The position numbers and the translations under genes are program-made. Positions 22,284-34,923 of a DNA stretch of 64,000 nt are shown in pieces. The notes beneath the pieces are model-generated. The model had not been told where the DNA came from. It was given only the letters and a program-made list of their open reading frames with translations, and searched no databases. Numbering within the stretch: the first letter of the stretch is position 1; each line of letters begins with the position of its first letter. The stretch is taken from NCBI GenBank assembly GCA_029717555.1, contig JAMDHS010000036.1, positions 62,001-126,000 of the forward strand, read 5' to 3'. The DNA comes from Peribolospora baueri (taxonomy: Eukaryota; Basidiomycota; Peribolosporomycetes; Peribolosporales; Peribolosporaceae).

Positions 22284-25200
22284 ATGTCCACTATTCAGCT
22301 CGACGTCGAAACCGCCAAGTCCGGCGCTGCCAGCTTCACGGATGCGCTCAAGAGCGGCAAGGAGGGCATCGTCGGTGGAACGGATGCCGTGGTTAGCTGT
22401 AGTAAAGATGGAGAGGTAAGGGAATTTGCAAGCCGCCTAGCTGGCAACAAAGCCGGTCGATAGGTTGGCAGCCCATGTGCCGTCCGACCTTCTCACCTCT
22501 CCTTCCCCTCCTCAACACAGGAGGCTCTCGTGCCGGGGACGCTCACTAGGGATGATGGCCTCCACAAGGTGACGCTGATGGACGCTAAGCATATCATTGA
22601 GGAGACCCTGCGCGCCCACAGGATAGATCCCAACTACCCTCAGCCTCTCCTGGAAAGGGCTGAGAATGCCCTCGCCGATCGTGAGCGCGCTTTCCTTCCC
22701 AATGTTCCAAGCGGTTGCGCCGTGACAAAGTACCATTCTTGACGTCTCGTCACCCGTGCAGTCGAGAACATGGGGAAGGAGGCTTTGCAGGCTATAGTCG
22801 AGGAGATCAAGCTCGAGGCAGCTCTCATGGACGACTCTCCTTACGTTGAGGTTCGCGCTGTTGTTCCGTGAGTTAACTGCCTTAGGCCGGGAAGAGATGA
22901 AGGGAAGGCTGACTGACCCTGACGACGATCATGAATGTTTCTTCGACCTCTACTTTTTCTTCATACGTTGCTAACGGCCTGCAGGAACACCGACGACCCG
23001 GAGATGTATGTCAACACCTTCCGTGCATGGTTCCTCGGCTTCATCTTTACCGTCATCGGCGCCTCGATCAATGTATTTTTCGCCCAGCGCCTCCCCACCA
23101 TTTCCCTTACCGCTGCGGCTACGCAAACTCTTGTGTACCCCTGCGCAAAGGCCATGGAGAAGGTCATCCCTAGGTCCAAGTTTTGGAACCCTGGACCGTT
23201 CGCTATGAAGGAGTACATCCTCTTGACCATCATGGTGAGCCGCGGTCCTCTCAACTCTGCTTACGAGCCCTTTTGACCCACACTCCCGTTCGTGTCCCCT
23301 TCTTCACTCCAGGTCAACGTCTCTTTCTCCCAAATTTACTCGTCGGTAAGCATTACCTTCTCTGCCTGGTCGTCGCCGGGAAACATCACGATGACACCAT
23401 ATTCCCTGCCACCGTCATTATAGGATATCATCGGCGTCCTTCGCTCCCCTCACTTCTATGGGAACCCAGGTCTCGGCGCCAACCCGGGCTTCCAGCTTCT
23501 CACCACGCTGTCGTCTGAAACCATCGGCTTCTCTCTCGCCGGCCTCGCTAGACCGTTCCTTGTCTACCCCGCCGCTCTCATGTGGCCTTCCAAGTGGGTT
23601 TTCGGCTTCTTTTTCTCCTTTGATCGTCGAGCTTCGCCTTACATCCTGATTTATTCTCAAATCCATATCACTCAGTCTCGCCCAGATGGCTCTCAACCAA
23701 GCCCTGCTTAGCGAGGAAAACCCGCCAGCCAAGCTTTTCAACCGCGTCTGGACCATCTCCAAGTTCAAGCTTTTCTGGATCGTCTTTTTCGTCTACGGGC
23801 TCTACTGGGTGTTCCCTCAAGTCTTGTTCCAGGCGTTGGGAACGTTCAACTGTGAGATGCGGTTCGGCTCTTTTTTTCTGCTGCTGGGTATTGAACTTTG
23901 GCGGAGCGAGAGACGTGTCTCACGTTCATTCATTCACGTCGCCATCATTCTTGGCTTCCGCGCGATGCAGGGATGACCTGGATCGCCCCGAACAACGTCA
24001 CGTTGGCTCTCATCACCGGCTCTATTGGGGGCATCGGCTTGAATCCTCTCCAGACGTGAGCGTCATCGTCTCCCGATCATGTGCCTTTTCCGGCCCTTGG
24101 ATCCAACGGGGATGTCATACATATGACAGCTACTTACATTCTAGGACTCGCTATCGGCATCCTCCCGTCGCCTGTACGACAGCTTCGACTACTCCACCTT
24201 TGCCGTTTATGCCCTCCCGCTTGTCACCCCGGCCTGGGCTTCTTACAACCTCATACTCGCCATGGTCGTTATCGGTTGTACCGTCATCCCTGGCATTTTC
24301 TTCTCCAACACTTACAACACGGCTTATCTTCCCATCAACTCCAATGGTATCTTGTGAGTTTCCTCGCGCCCCTTCGCTCCGTTCATAGTGGAAAGGCTGT
24401 TGACCCCGCGATGAGCGTCCTTTTATTGTGTGACCCGAATGAAAACGGCAGCGACAATACCGCCAAGCCGTACAACATCTCGCGGATCCTGACTCCCAAG
24501 TTTGAGCTGGATGTCGACGCATACGAGAATTACTCTGGCGTGTAAGTAGTTGCGAGGAGCGGCTCGTAGCCCTTCGATTGGTCTGCGAGACTAGCGACGT
24601 TGCCTTTGTACACTGAGCTGAGGTGGTGTTGTGGGTTCGTCCTACTTTGTTCGTCCTTCATATCAGCTATTATACTGCAGGTGAGCTATCGTTCTGTAGC
24701 AGCGCCTGACAAAACCTTTGTGCTGGGCGGAAGAATGCTTAACACAGGGCATGTTGACTTTCCCGTCTCGTCACAGGCAACATCACGGTCTATTCCTGTG
24801 AACATCACTAGTCCTACCATCTTTTTTTTCTCAAACCCCGGGGTACTCCTCACTGACCTTGCACGTTCTTTGCGCTTGACAGTCTTCTTTGCCTTCTACA
24901 CCGCTTCGCTTGTGCACGTGGGTCTCCATCACAACAAGGAGCTCGAGGTTGCGTTCAAGGCTCTGTGGAACGGGGGTGGAGGTCTTGAGGCGCACAGTGA
25001 CGTGCACTGCCGACTTATGGTGAGTGTAGACACAATGGTCTTTCTTGTTTGAAGCGTCCTTGGGTTACTCTCTGACGTACCGGCCCTGTTCACGCCACGT
25101 CTTCGGACGGGACAGCGCGCATACAAAGAGGTACCGCACTGGATGTACATGATCGTCCTGGGAGTCGCTTTGAGCTTTGCCATCGTCGCCATTGAGGTCT

Positions 25201-26968
25201 ACGACACGCAAAGTGAGTGCTGACGCGTTTGACAGCATTCTCCATGCCGCAATTTCGCGATGTTGACTTGTTTCACCCGTCTCGACATTGGAAAAGTGCC
25301 CGTATGGGGGGTTTTCTTTGGACTTGGCATCGCCATTCTCTGTGTTATTCCGTTCGGAGTGTGAGTTGTGCGGCTTTCCCGCGGGCAGGACGCTCGACAA
25401 CAGTTGAATCTATATCGGTCGTCATCAACTTCGACAGAATCACGGCTATCACTAACGTGACACCGACGTTGAACGTCCTCGCCGAGCTCGTGGGCGGCTT
25501 TGCTCTACCGGGAAAGCCCGTGGGCAACATGCTATTCAAGACCTATGGCTACATCACCTGCTACAAGGCCATCATGTTCTCTCAGGACCTCAAACTAGGC
25601 CACTATGCCAAGATACCCCCGCGCTCAACGTTCGCCGCGCAGCTGGCAATGACGGTAGTCTCGGTATTCGTCCAAGTCGGCGTTGTAAACTGGCAGATCG
25701 CCAACAACCACGATCTGTGCGATCCGAATAATAAGCAGAAGTTCACTTGCCCCAATTGGCGCACTTTCTTCTCCGCAAGCGTGGTGTGGGGCGTCGTCGG
25801 GCCCAGGAGGATCTTCGGCCCTAATGGCATCTACAACAAGCTTCTCTTTGGATTCCTTGCAGGAGCGTTGGGCCCTATCATTCCTTGGCTGTTGGCGAGG
25901 AGGTACCCCAAGGGCCCTTGGAAGGTGAGGGGACTTCTAGTTCATCGCTCTCAGGGATACAACGATGTCGGTCTTACTCCACTCATCTCCTTTTCGTCTT
26001 AAGTACATACACGTGCCACTGTGGTGCTATGCAGGACGTGAGTTGGACGAAAGGGTTTGGACCTGTACTCAGAGGACAGCGGGAATATTCGTGCGCGTGC
26101 TCACTCTTGCCCCCTGCTGGCCACAGTCAACTTTGCTCCCCTCAATCTGTACTACTTCCTCCCCGCGTTGCCTTGGGTTTGGTTCTTCATGACATTCATC
26201 CAGAAGAGGTGAGCCTGTCTTCCGACATACACCCGGCCAGCCTCATGCCAGCTCGACTGACTTGTGAGCCGCGTCTGCACCAAATTCTAAATTTTTAGGT
26301 ACACCGGATGGTGGGCCAAGGTGATACTATGTTCTTTCTTCCCGGAATCTCTTACAGCGGATGTTGACTCCAGCTGCGCCTTGGCGCGGTCGCCTTCTCT
26401 CTTCAGTACAACTATCTTCTTTCGCAAGCCCTTGGTGCCGGAATCGCCATCTTCTCAATAATTTGGTTCTTCGCGCTTCAATACAACAGTGAGCATGGTG
26501 TTTGCTGGGGTTTCGGACGACTATCAGCGTGACGATGTCACTCACCTATGCGCTTCCTGTCATCCTCGTCACCAGACGTTACTCCGAGGTAAGTACAAGC
26601 GTTAGCTTTGAAAGCGCCTGACGTAGTTCGCTTGAAGAAAAGAGCCGCAGTCTCACTAGCGTCGATTCATTTGGACGTGGGATTTACTCACTGTACCTTC
26701 ACTTCTTCTCAGCTGGTGGGGCGTGAGTACGCTGATCTCGCCCGCCTAATCCCATCCTCGTCTCATCACCTACCCGACGTCGCTGATCAGATCAGCCTTT
26801 CATTTTCTGTGCCGTGCAACGCCACAGAATGAGCGGCCGTTCACGACCTGCGACGAAAAACTCGGCACCCCACCTTGCGTGTACAAGCAGCTTCCGCGTG
26901 AGTCCATTTCCCTTCGTGCAGTGTCGGGATCGGGTCGATTACATTGGGTACGTCGAGTATATAGCTGA
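22284..26968 (+). CDS. Oligopeptide transporter, OPT family, intron-rich
   Basis: The product should be a multi-pass plasma-membrane proton-coupled importer of small peptides or related substrates. About 22 exons give roughly 850 residues: 22284-22415, 22521-22680, 22762-22867, 22985-23234, 23313-23345, 23424-23593, 23676-23851, 23971-24055, 24183-24353, 24452-24541, 24667-24680, 24883-25019, 25116-25212, 25297-25360, 25438-25924, about 26035-26037, 26127-26208, 26299-26320, 26374-26488, 26576-26588, 26713-26722 and 26828-26968. Family features include NTDDPEMYVNTFRAWFLGFI, NPGPFAMKEYILLTIMVNVS, GIGLNPLQTFDYSTFAVYAL, SNTYNTAYLPINSNGIFDNT, RAYKEVPHWMYMIVLGVALS, GGFALPGKPVGNMLFKTYGY and the terminal PSWWGN. 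Two joins are unsure: around exon 11, where about eight residues usual for the family are missing, and 25924-26127, where one base is lacking for frame. Confidence 0.88.
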
Positions 26969-28093
26969 CACTGACGGCCGTCATCTTTCGGTGGTCGTCT
27001 TCAACGTCAGCCTCCGGCCGATTCGCCGGTACCCCTCGTGAGCTTTCCTTCTTTCCCTCGGAATCCTGCCCTCCCTGGAGCTCAGCAGAAACGAGACATG
27101 ACTTGACTGAAGAATTTACTTTTTTTTTACCTTATTTTCTGCTCCACATTTTATAGGCGAGGAAGGGGTCTCGCTCTGAGCACTGTTCGTTATCCTGGTA
27201 TCCTGGAACTTCTGTTCCCGGCACTTCTGCCCGCAGGCAGGCACGCGCATGTCGCCCGTATCATTATGTATTCCGGGGAGCGAGACATGAATGTTTTGAA
27301 GATTGAAATAGTCGTTTTTCAGAACGCTGCGTCGGAAAAGCTCGACTCCTGACCAGACGAACGCTCCCAAAGGATTGAGTCGGCACGGCAAGCGAGCGAG
27401 CGCTCCCATCGTCGTCCTCTTCTCTCAGAGTGATGCCGGACCTCTAGTGAGACGAACGGAAATGCTATTCTTACAAACAGTTTTTCGGCGGTAGTCGCAC
27501 AGGGCCTGACAGACGTACCGCACCGTCCGTCCGTCCGTCCAATCGGGATCTGCGTAAGCTAGGTGGGACGTCTAACTATACAAATAGAGAAGGGGCAGTA
27601 AAAAAGGTCAACGACGGACAGATACGTAGATAATAGCGGCAAAAGAAGACGAAGGGAGGTATGGGCGGAAAGATAATAGAAGGGCAAGGGTTGCTGCAGG
27701 ATGATGAACGAAGGTGGGGAGTGAATATGGACAGGAGGACGGCAACGCGACGCGTCGCGACGCGGCGTTGAGAACGAAGGGGCAAGGTGCAAGAAGCGCG
27801 ACGACATTAAGGAGGAACAAACGGCGATAATGCCACATATCGGTGAAGAGAATCTAAAAGGGGAATGTCCGTAAAAGAGGCGAGCGAGCGCCCCTGGAGT
27901 AGACATCGAATACGAAGGGAGGAACAAGGAGAGAGAGAAAGAGATGAACGGCGGGGAGAAGGAAGTCGACCGTTGCGAAGCGCAAGAGGCCCTTTCCAAC
28001 TCCACGAGTCGACTAGAGGATGACCCGCTGCTCCACATGTCGAGCCCTTCCCCCTTTTTTTCATTTTTGAAAGAGGCCGTCCAGTGCCCATCA
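26969..28093. other. Intergenic region between convergent OPT and SNF4 genes
   Basis: This interval holds the two 3' flanks. A T-rich tract lies at 27119-27150 and a short CCGT tandem repeat at 27523-27540. The open frames on both strands are low-complexity and I do not support any of them. Confidence 0.5.
27523..27540. repeat. Short CCGT microsatellite
   Basis: Four CCGT units plus CC lie in tandem. The repeat is non-coding and lies between the convergent OPT and SNF4 genes. Confidence 0.7.
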
Positions 28094-30891
28094 TCATACC
28101 CCCGGAGCTGAGTTCTCTTCAGGCGGCGGCGCATGAACTTGTCCCTCGCCCTCCCCCTCCGTTGAGGTCGCCTCTTCCTGTGGTATCGTCGGCGGTGGAG
28201 CAACCTCCTCCCCAGCTACTCCTACTGTGTCTGCGTCCTTGGCTCCCTCCTCATCTTGCGGAGACATCTCCTCGCCCTTGAGCTCCGACTCAGGGTGAGG
28301 TGGGGGTTCGGCTTCATCTGCAGGCGCAGAATCCGGTGCAGGTTGTTCGACCGCAGTAGGAGCCGTGGTATTCCCATCCGAGGTGGGCACAGGTACATCT
28401 TCGCTTGTCAAATTGACCTTGTCACTGGGTGCGGCTTTGTCTCCGCTAAGTTCCTTGATCTCTTCAACGGGAGAAGACACCGCTGACGCCTTGGAAGGGG
28501 CTGGGAGATCTCCAGCCTGAGCATAGTCAGTCTCGATGACGCCGGCAAGAGCAGCTAATCCCTTTGCACCCGGCACCGGCCCTGGCGACGCAGCCTCGTG
28601 TCCTGGTGCCTTTGGAGCGAGTTCTTGCGCCAGATCAGGCTCCTTCTCCTTCTCCTTCTCCCTATCCCTCTCCTTCTCCTTCCCCCTCACACCTTTCATC
28701 TGTTGCACTCCCCGCACAGGCAACTTTTCCCCAGCCGGCCAATGCTCAACCTTGCTACCCGCTTTTCCTCCGATGACGTACCTCAGCACGTCGGAGAGAC
28801 AGACTATGCCGACGAGTCGGCCTGGCTTGCGTCTTCGGGGCAGCGCCTCGGCATGTGAAAGATGACCCCGGCCTTGGCCAGGAGGGTTCTGCGCGGAGTT
28901 TTGCTGATATTTCGCAGATTGGCTTCGAGATGTGGAGACGCGTCTTGGGCCTAGCGCGTGGAAGGAGCCGGCACGCGAAGGTTGGGTCAACGGGCTGACG
29001 GGACTGGTCGGCCACGCCGATCGGCTTTCTTCAGCTCCGACCGCCGTCGCAAATAGGCCACCCTCGGCGGCCAACGGCTGGCTCCCGTCCTCGCTCACGC
29101 CGGCAGACCCGTCCTTCTCCACCTCCTCGTCATTCTCGATGACTACGAGGCGATGTACTCTTCGCTTGCGAATAAGCGTAAAGACGTCCGCCAACGTGTC
29201 TTCTGGCGAGCAGGTGACGACGCCCGGAAAATCTGGGGACCGCCGGGCAAGCGCTTGGGAAATGGTGAGATTGAGATCGTGGTAGGCGCCAGTTCGCACC
29301 AGCGTCTAAGGGTTTTATGCGAGAGAACGAAAGCAAACGAGTAAGAAGACTGACGATTCAAAAACCAAATGGACTTGCACGGGGGAATGCGCAGTCTTCC
29401 TCGGAAAGGAAATGTGATAAAACTCACAATGACGTCCACGGTCTCGTACAAATTGACGACCCCGCCGTCGGCGTCCAAAATCGGAACGGCCGATATGCCT
29501 CGTTCTGAGAACATGTGCACGACGTCAAACACGGTCGTGTCCAATGTGGCAGTTGCGAGAGGCGCGTAAGGGTTCGCATTCCTCGCGTCTGACTCCTGCA
29601 CGGAGGTAGCGTTGGTGGCCGTCGACGGCAGGTTGCTGACGGAAGCGGCGGCCGAGTCTGGCGTGGCGTCGGTGGAGACGGACGTGGGAGCGCTCATGTC
29701 AGCGTTGGTGTCTGTCTTGTCCGAGCTGTCGGACGGTCGTCGGGAGTCTGAGGACTGGACGTAAGTGCCGATGTTGCAGGAGCGAATGGATCGATTGAGA
29801 AAGGCGGTGTCGCGGCACTGTGGGCACACCAAGAGATAAGCTCGTGGTCAGCCCGGCCGGCCGGGACTCCTAGCGTCTAAACTCGACCGCACACTCACGT
29901 TCATGGCAATGAATTTGAGGACACGGTACTGCGTCAAGACGCTCAGCACAGTCTCCTGCCCAGACACATCGTCATGATCAAGCAGCGGCAACCGTCGAGC
30001 GTGGGTCCGAATGAGAAGCTGGCAGGCGTCGTACAGGGGTCTCAACGGATGGATGGAGAGCAGTGGTGGTGGTGGAACTAGGATGGCTTGCTCAATGTCT
30101 AATAGGTTGAGAGGGCCCGGTCAATAAGGAACGATATGTTAGCCGCCAGTCCGTCCATGTGTGCATGAGTGGCGCACGTCAGCACAGTTGGCTCGTGTCG
30201 TCGCGCACTGACCTCTAAGCATCTCCAGTCGGAACCTTTCCACATCTTGGGTAGCGTTATCGTAGCTTGAATTGTGGTAATAATACTGAATGAGATGTAT
30301 AATGTCGTTCACGGTGAGCATACCGGCGAAGCGGGAAGCGTCCGAGTTCCAAAGCGGGGCGGAGACGACTCCTGCAAAGGGAGAGGAGCATACAACATCC
30401 GAGACAAGTTGCATAGAGCGAAGATGCAAAAACAAAGTAAACAACTCGTCCAAAAACTACTGGCCGTCCTCCCCCGCTGAGCGGCGAGAAACGCCGCCGA
30501 CGAAGTCACAGGGCGTGATGGGCGCACACTCCTTCCGCAAGCCGCTATTCTCACCTGCCTGGAACATGGCATCGAGGGCAGGCTTGACGATGAGCTTGGT
30601 ATCAAGGACGATCAGTCTGAAGCTGACTGGAAGCACGTCGTAGCTGCTTCGCTCCTTGAGAAAACTCCTGATGGCTTCGAGAGCTTTGTCGTGCGCGTCC
30701 CCCAATTCGGTCGCGCGCCGTGAACGAGAGCTGCTGGGCCGGCCGACACCCTTCATTGCCGCTCCCCGCTTGGAAGCGCGACGTCGGACGCTGGGCGGGC
30801 GACCTGGAAGAGGAGAAGGGGCAGCGCTCGAGCTGGAAGCGAGCTGGGAGGAGGGGGCGATCGGAATGGGGAGCGCGCCGGGCGGTTCCAT
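28094..30891 (-). CDS. SNF4: AMPK/SNF1 complex gamma subunit, CBS-domain protein
   Basis: Snf4 is the nucleotide-sensing gamma subunit of the SNF1/AMPK kinase, which controls the response to low glucose. Five exons are inferred: 30891-30555, 30371-30213, 30098-29899, 29817-29428 and 29305-28094, giving 765 residues against about 320-350 for most family members. CBS repeats are seen in order: SYDVLPVSFRLIVLDTKLIV with APLWNSDASRFAGMLTVNDI; HPLRPLYDACQLLIRTHARR with ETVLSVLTQYRVLKFIAMN; ATLDTTVFDVVHMFSERGIS with AVPILDADGGVVNLYETVDV; and TCSPEDTLADVFTLIRKRRV with GRLVGIVCLSDVLRYVIGG. The last repeat is split by about 100 low-complexity residues between HRLVVIENDEE and GRLVGIV. About 230 disordered acidic and proline-rich residues follow it. 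The gene is divergent from the SPRY gene. Confidence 0.94.
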
Positions 30892-32401
30892 GGCAGAGGA
30901 GCGAGTGTCGGAGGGAGACGGAGCGAAGAGGCGAGGGGACCAGAATCAAGTCAAAGCCGATAAGCTGCCACAACAAGGCGCTGGCGCTTGCTCGGCGGCG
31001 CAACAAGGCGGAGACAGCGAGCGAGAGGATGCGGTGTGAGGGTAGGGACGTAAGAAGAGAAAACCTTGCGACCGCCGTCGACGACGGTGTCCACACTGGA
31101 TGGGGCCCCGAAATATGTGTAAGCTAGACTACGCCGATGTGCAGCGGCGTGTACACAAGTATACCATCACGTGCCGGCTAGCCGGCATTACAGCCCGCCG
31201 TCCTATTTTGTAATTGCCACTGTATTGGACCCAACTGGGCTTACTTACTTTGCCTGCCGGCCAACCGACGAGCCGAGCCGAGCCGAGCGGCGGTCGAGGC
31301 GATATCGACGACCGGCCAACGACGACATCGCCCAAGGCCAACCAAGCTTGACGAGCGACCATCGACCCGACCGCGGCTCAGTTTTACCCATCCATCCTCA
31401 ACCTCTTCCTCCCCCCTTCTCTCCTTCACCCTCGCCTCCTTTTCTCGTCCGATACCCCATTTTCGCAGCCCCGCCTCTTATCTCAGCGAGCGCTCTGATG
31501 GCGTCAGCGCCACGCCGACTCGCACTATCACCTTCGGAGTGAAGCCATCCCCGTCGCTCGCCAGCATCGCAGCATCGAGACAGCGCCCACGCTTTCCCTC
31601 TATCACTCATACATGCGCGCCTTCACCGAGCTTCTCTCTACCGCCCCTGCGCTTTCCGCTCCAGACCGGCCGCCACAGTCCTCGTCGACCACTCAGCGTG
31701 GAATGTCCTCTATCCGATCGGCAGATCACTCCCGCGATAGCCGTTCAGCGGGCCAGGCCGGCTCGGTCGTCTCCTCCCCACCCCACCACGGCTCAGCAGA
31801 GCCTGGCCCCTCTCTGAAGATCGATCGACCGCGCTCCAAGACGGGCGGAGGCGCCAGAACCGGCTTCGGCGAGAGGAGAACCTTGGGAGACGTCGACAAC
31901 GTGACCGTGTCTCCCGGTGGGCAGGTCCCGTTCCACCTACCCGCTGTCAGAGTCAGCACCACGTCCCCCTCTATAGATTCTTCCGCGTTCAAGCTTGCTG
32001 TGCCGTCGCCGCAGGCGGATGGCGTCGATGTCAAGGCGATCGGATGGCCTGCCGCGAGGGTTTCTTATTTAGCCGGCGCGCGATCCTCTTCGTGCCCTCA
32101 GTGTGGAGCGGATCGGGAGGGCCGTTTAGTTCTCGACGGTCGTCCACTTGGGAGCGACAAGTCTGATTGTCGTCCCAGTCAGTTAAAGGTATCGGAGGCG
32201 CACACTGCTCACGCCGTGGATGATGGCACAGACACCTCAGCATGGGCAAGGTTCGACTCCCCCTCCATCGCCCCGTCCCACCCACTCCAACGCAATTATC
32301 GAACTGGGAAATGGTCTCTCGAAGATGCCAGGGACGGCATCCGTGCTCGCCTCCGGCTTACGAATTACGTCTCGCGTAACTCGTCTACGGCAGTCGTTGG
32401 C
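30892..32401. promoter_or_regulatory. Long divergent intergenic region between SNF4 and SSH4-like genes
   Basis: This 1.5-kb region holds both promoters and 5' leaders. A plus-strand frame from 31613 is open without a stop for 263 codons and is in frame with the SSH4-like start at 32402. It has no resemblance to the family and is probably leader or chance, though an N-terminal extension is not excluded. A CGAGC-type repeat lies near 31269-31290. Confidence 0.45.
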
Positions 32402-34923
32402 ATGGGATCCCTGCTCGCTTCGCTCGCCACCGCCACTCCCGCCTCTCCTCCCTCTCTGCCAGGCGAGGGGCCGTCCTCGGACGACGCTACTCTTGCTCTC
32501 GTTCTACCCATCCTTGTCCTCATGTCTACTCTGCTCTTCCTCGTCCTACTCTTCTTGCTTTTTGTGCTCATCTTGCGACGCAGAAGGGGCATTGAGCTGA
32601 GGGACGAAGGTGGTCCACTCGATATCGGAAGGGAGGAGGAACTTGAGGGCGAGGGGGGCATCGCTGGTGTCGAGGAGAGGTGGGTAGAAGGCGTCGACGA
32701 GCAATCAAGGAGGGGTTACCAGCGGGCTAAAGGTGAGTCGTGAAGTGTTCGAGCGCGGACATCAGTCTTGTCAAACGCATTGACATTCATGTCTTCCGCT
32801 CTTATTCACAGACTGGCAACTCGCCTTCCCTCCCAATTCGTATTCGACGGATATTACGCTCTCCCAGTTCCTTACCATCCAGGAGAAGGGCGTCTCCGCG
32901 TGGTCGTTCGAACCGGACTATGAGTCGAACCCCTCGGTATACGTCGAGAGTCGGACAGAGCTCACGTTCCTCCCCGATGGTCAAGGCTTGGCGCCCGAGG
33001 AGGGGGGCGGATGCAGCGTCATGAGCAACTTGCCTCTTCCCAAGCTCAACGAGGTCTATTATTGGGAATGTAAGATGTTCGACAAACCTGCGGAGACGAA
33101 CGTCAGCGTCGGTCTGGCTACCAAGCCGTATCCTTGCTTTAGACTACCGGGTGAGTGACAAGTCTCTCAAGATGTCGCACCAGGAGGCTTGGCTCAATCA
33201 GGCTTGGCTCATTCAATCTTGTCCTTCCCCAGGCTGGAATAAATTGTCGGTCGGCTATCATTCCGCGGACGGGACAAAGTCGCACAACTACCCCTTCACT
33301 GCACAGTCATTCGGGCCAGCGTTCTTTCAAGGAGACGTGATCGGTGTCGGCTACCGGCCCCGCTCTGGCACGGTCTTCTTCACTCGTAACGGCAAGAAAC
33401 TGGACGACGCGTATATTGGTCTGAATCGGTACAACCTCTTCCCGATCGTGGGCGCAGATGGCGCTGCGACGATTCACGTCAACTTGGGACAAGCCGGATT
33501 CGTTTTCATTGAGGCGAACGTGAAGAAGTGGGGACTCGCGCCCATGGTCGGCACGCTCGCTCCGCCACCCGCGTACGGCAGCGAGAGGGGCAGCATCCTG
33601 ATCGAGACGGGCATTCCAGGCGGCAGGGAGGGAGGCTGCAGCGCCCCGCCCGGTCTGCCACCGCCGCCGCCGAGTCCGCCACCAATGATGGACCCGAACG
33701 ATGACCACATTTCTGTGGGCGAAGGGATTGCCGCGTCATCCGGTCTAGCTTCTCCATCCGTCGCGCCCTCCTCGTCCAGGTCGCGGAGACACGGCAAACC
33801 CTCCCATCGTCGTCGACGACCTAGTGTCAATGTCAATGGTGGCGCGGTTGGAGAGGGCTTGTCCTCTTCCGCTGGGCCTTCCACTCTTCCGCCCCCATCG
33901 AGTCCGCTCCGGCTAGGCACGGACCAAGACCCTCCACTGCGCGGAGATGGCGTAGGACCAAGTCGACTACGAGAATCGCTTCCGCAGCTTACCCGCTCTG
34001 GCTCGCCGCGGGAGGTCGACATTCCCGAGCCTCACGAAGATCTGCGGGACCCCTACTCCGCACAGAGTTTCCTGGCTAGTTCTCGGGAGCTCACGGACGA
34101 CGAAGACGACACCAGCCTCCATAACCCTCCCACGCCCAACTTACTCGACATCTCGCTGCACTCCTTGGTGCCGCTGGATGAGAGGGGTATGAGAGAGCAG
34201 GGTCAGGATGAGCGTGCACAGGGCGGGGAGGAGGCGGAGAATCGAGGGATGACGCGAAGTCTGAGCGTGTCCACGAACGGGGAAGGTTCGCCCTCGTCCT
34301 TGTCCCCGTCGCCCAGGCGCCGTCCCAATGGGACGTCGTCCAGCTCGCACCCCGGATCGTACTTTGGCTGGCGGCGGACGGGCCATGGGGCATGGGCCCT
34401 GACGTCCACCTCTGGCGGGTCCTCTTCCACCACCAGACGGCAGCCTCGGACCTCTGCGCGGTCCTCGTCCGTCACCACCCCCACCCTCACCCCTAACGAC
34501 ACGTCCAACGGCCGCGTCAATAACTTGTCTTCAGCAGAAGCAGCCCGCCGCATCTACGGCAACGCCACGGCGCATCACACGGCCATTGCCTTGGGCCTCG
34601 CTCCTCCGGACGTAACGCCTCCAGAGTACACGCCTCCGGTTCCTAACGGCGGTTACCTGGACGTGTTACGGGGAAGCGGGGGCGGACGCACGTCCTCGCC
34701 GGGCGGTAGCGGTGGAGACATGGACGAGGGCAGCTACGAGAGACGGAACTCGACCGTTGGCGGGGCGGTTGGCGACCGCGAGGAGGCCTTGCTGGAAGAG
34801 GGCAGGGGTAGTCTCGCTTTTCCTTTCGGCGCCCATAGGGTGGATGGAGGGCCGGGGATGGCTGAATCGACGGAGAGGGAAGGGGTTGAAAGAAGGGGTT
34901 GGTGGGGCGGGCTGAGAGGATAG
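32402..34923 (+). CDS. SSH4: SPRY-domain membrane adaptor of the Ssh4/Ear1 family
   Basis: Ssh4/Ear1 proteins sit in endosomal and vacuolar membranes and recruit the ubiquitin ligase Rsp5 to sort cargo. Three exons are inferred: 32402-32732, 32812-33150 and 33233-34923, giving 786 residues. The N-terminus MGSLLASLATATPASPPSLP leads into one membrane span (LALVLPILVLMSTLLFLVLL) and RRRRGIELRDE. Then come DITLSQFLTIQEKGVSAWSF and the B30.2/SPRY core: PLPKLNEVYYWECKMFDKP, VGLATKPYPCFRLPGWNKLS, GDVIGVGYRPRSGTVFFTRN and GKKLDDAYIGLNRYNLFPIV, ending AGFVFIEANVKKWGLAP. PPxY motifs that could bind Rsp5 are PPAY just after the SPRY domain and PPEY farther on. The remaining 450 residues are disordered. 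The start is set by the family N-terminus; the frame is open upstream to 31613. Confidence 0.92.

Noticed and set aside
32246-32262. Sequence resembling a tRNA T-arm (GGTTCGACTCC)
   Set aside because: No matching anticodon, D-arm or acceptor stem surrounds it, and it lies in the leader or open frame before the SSH4-like gene.
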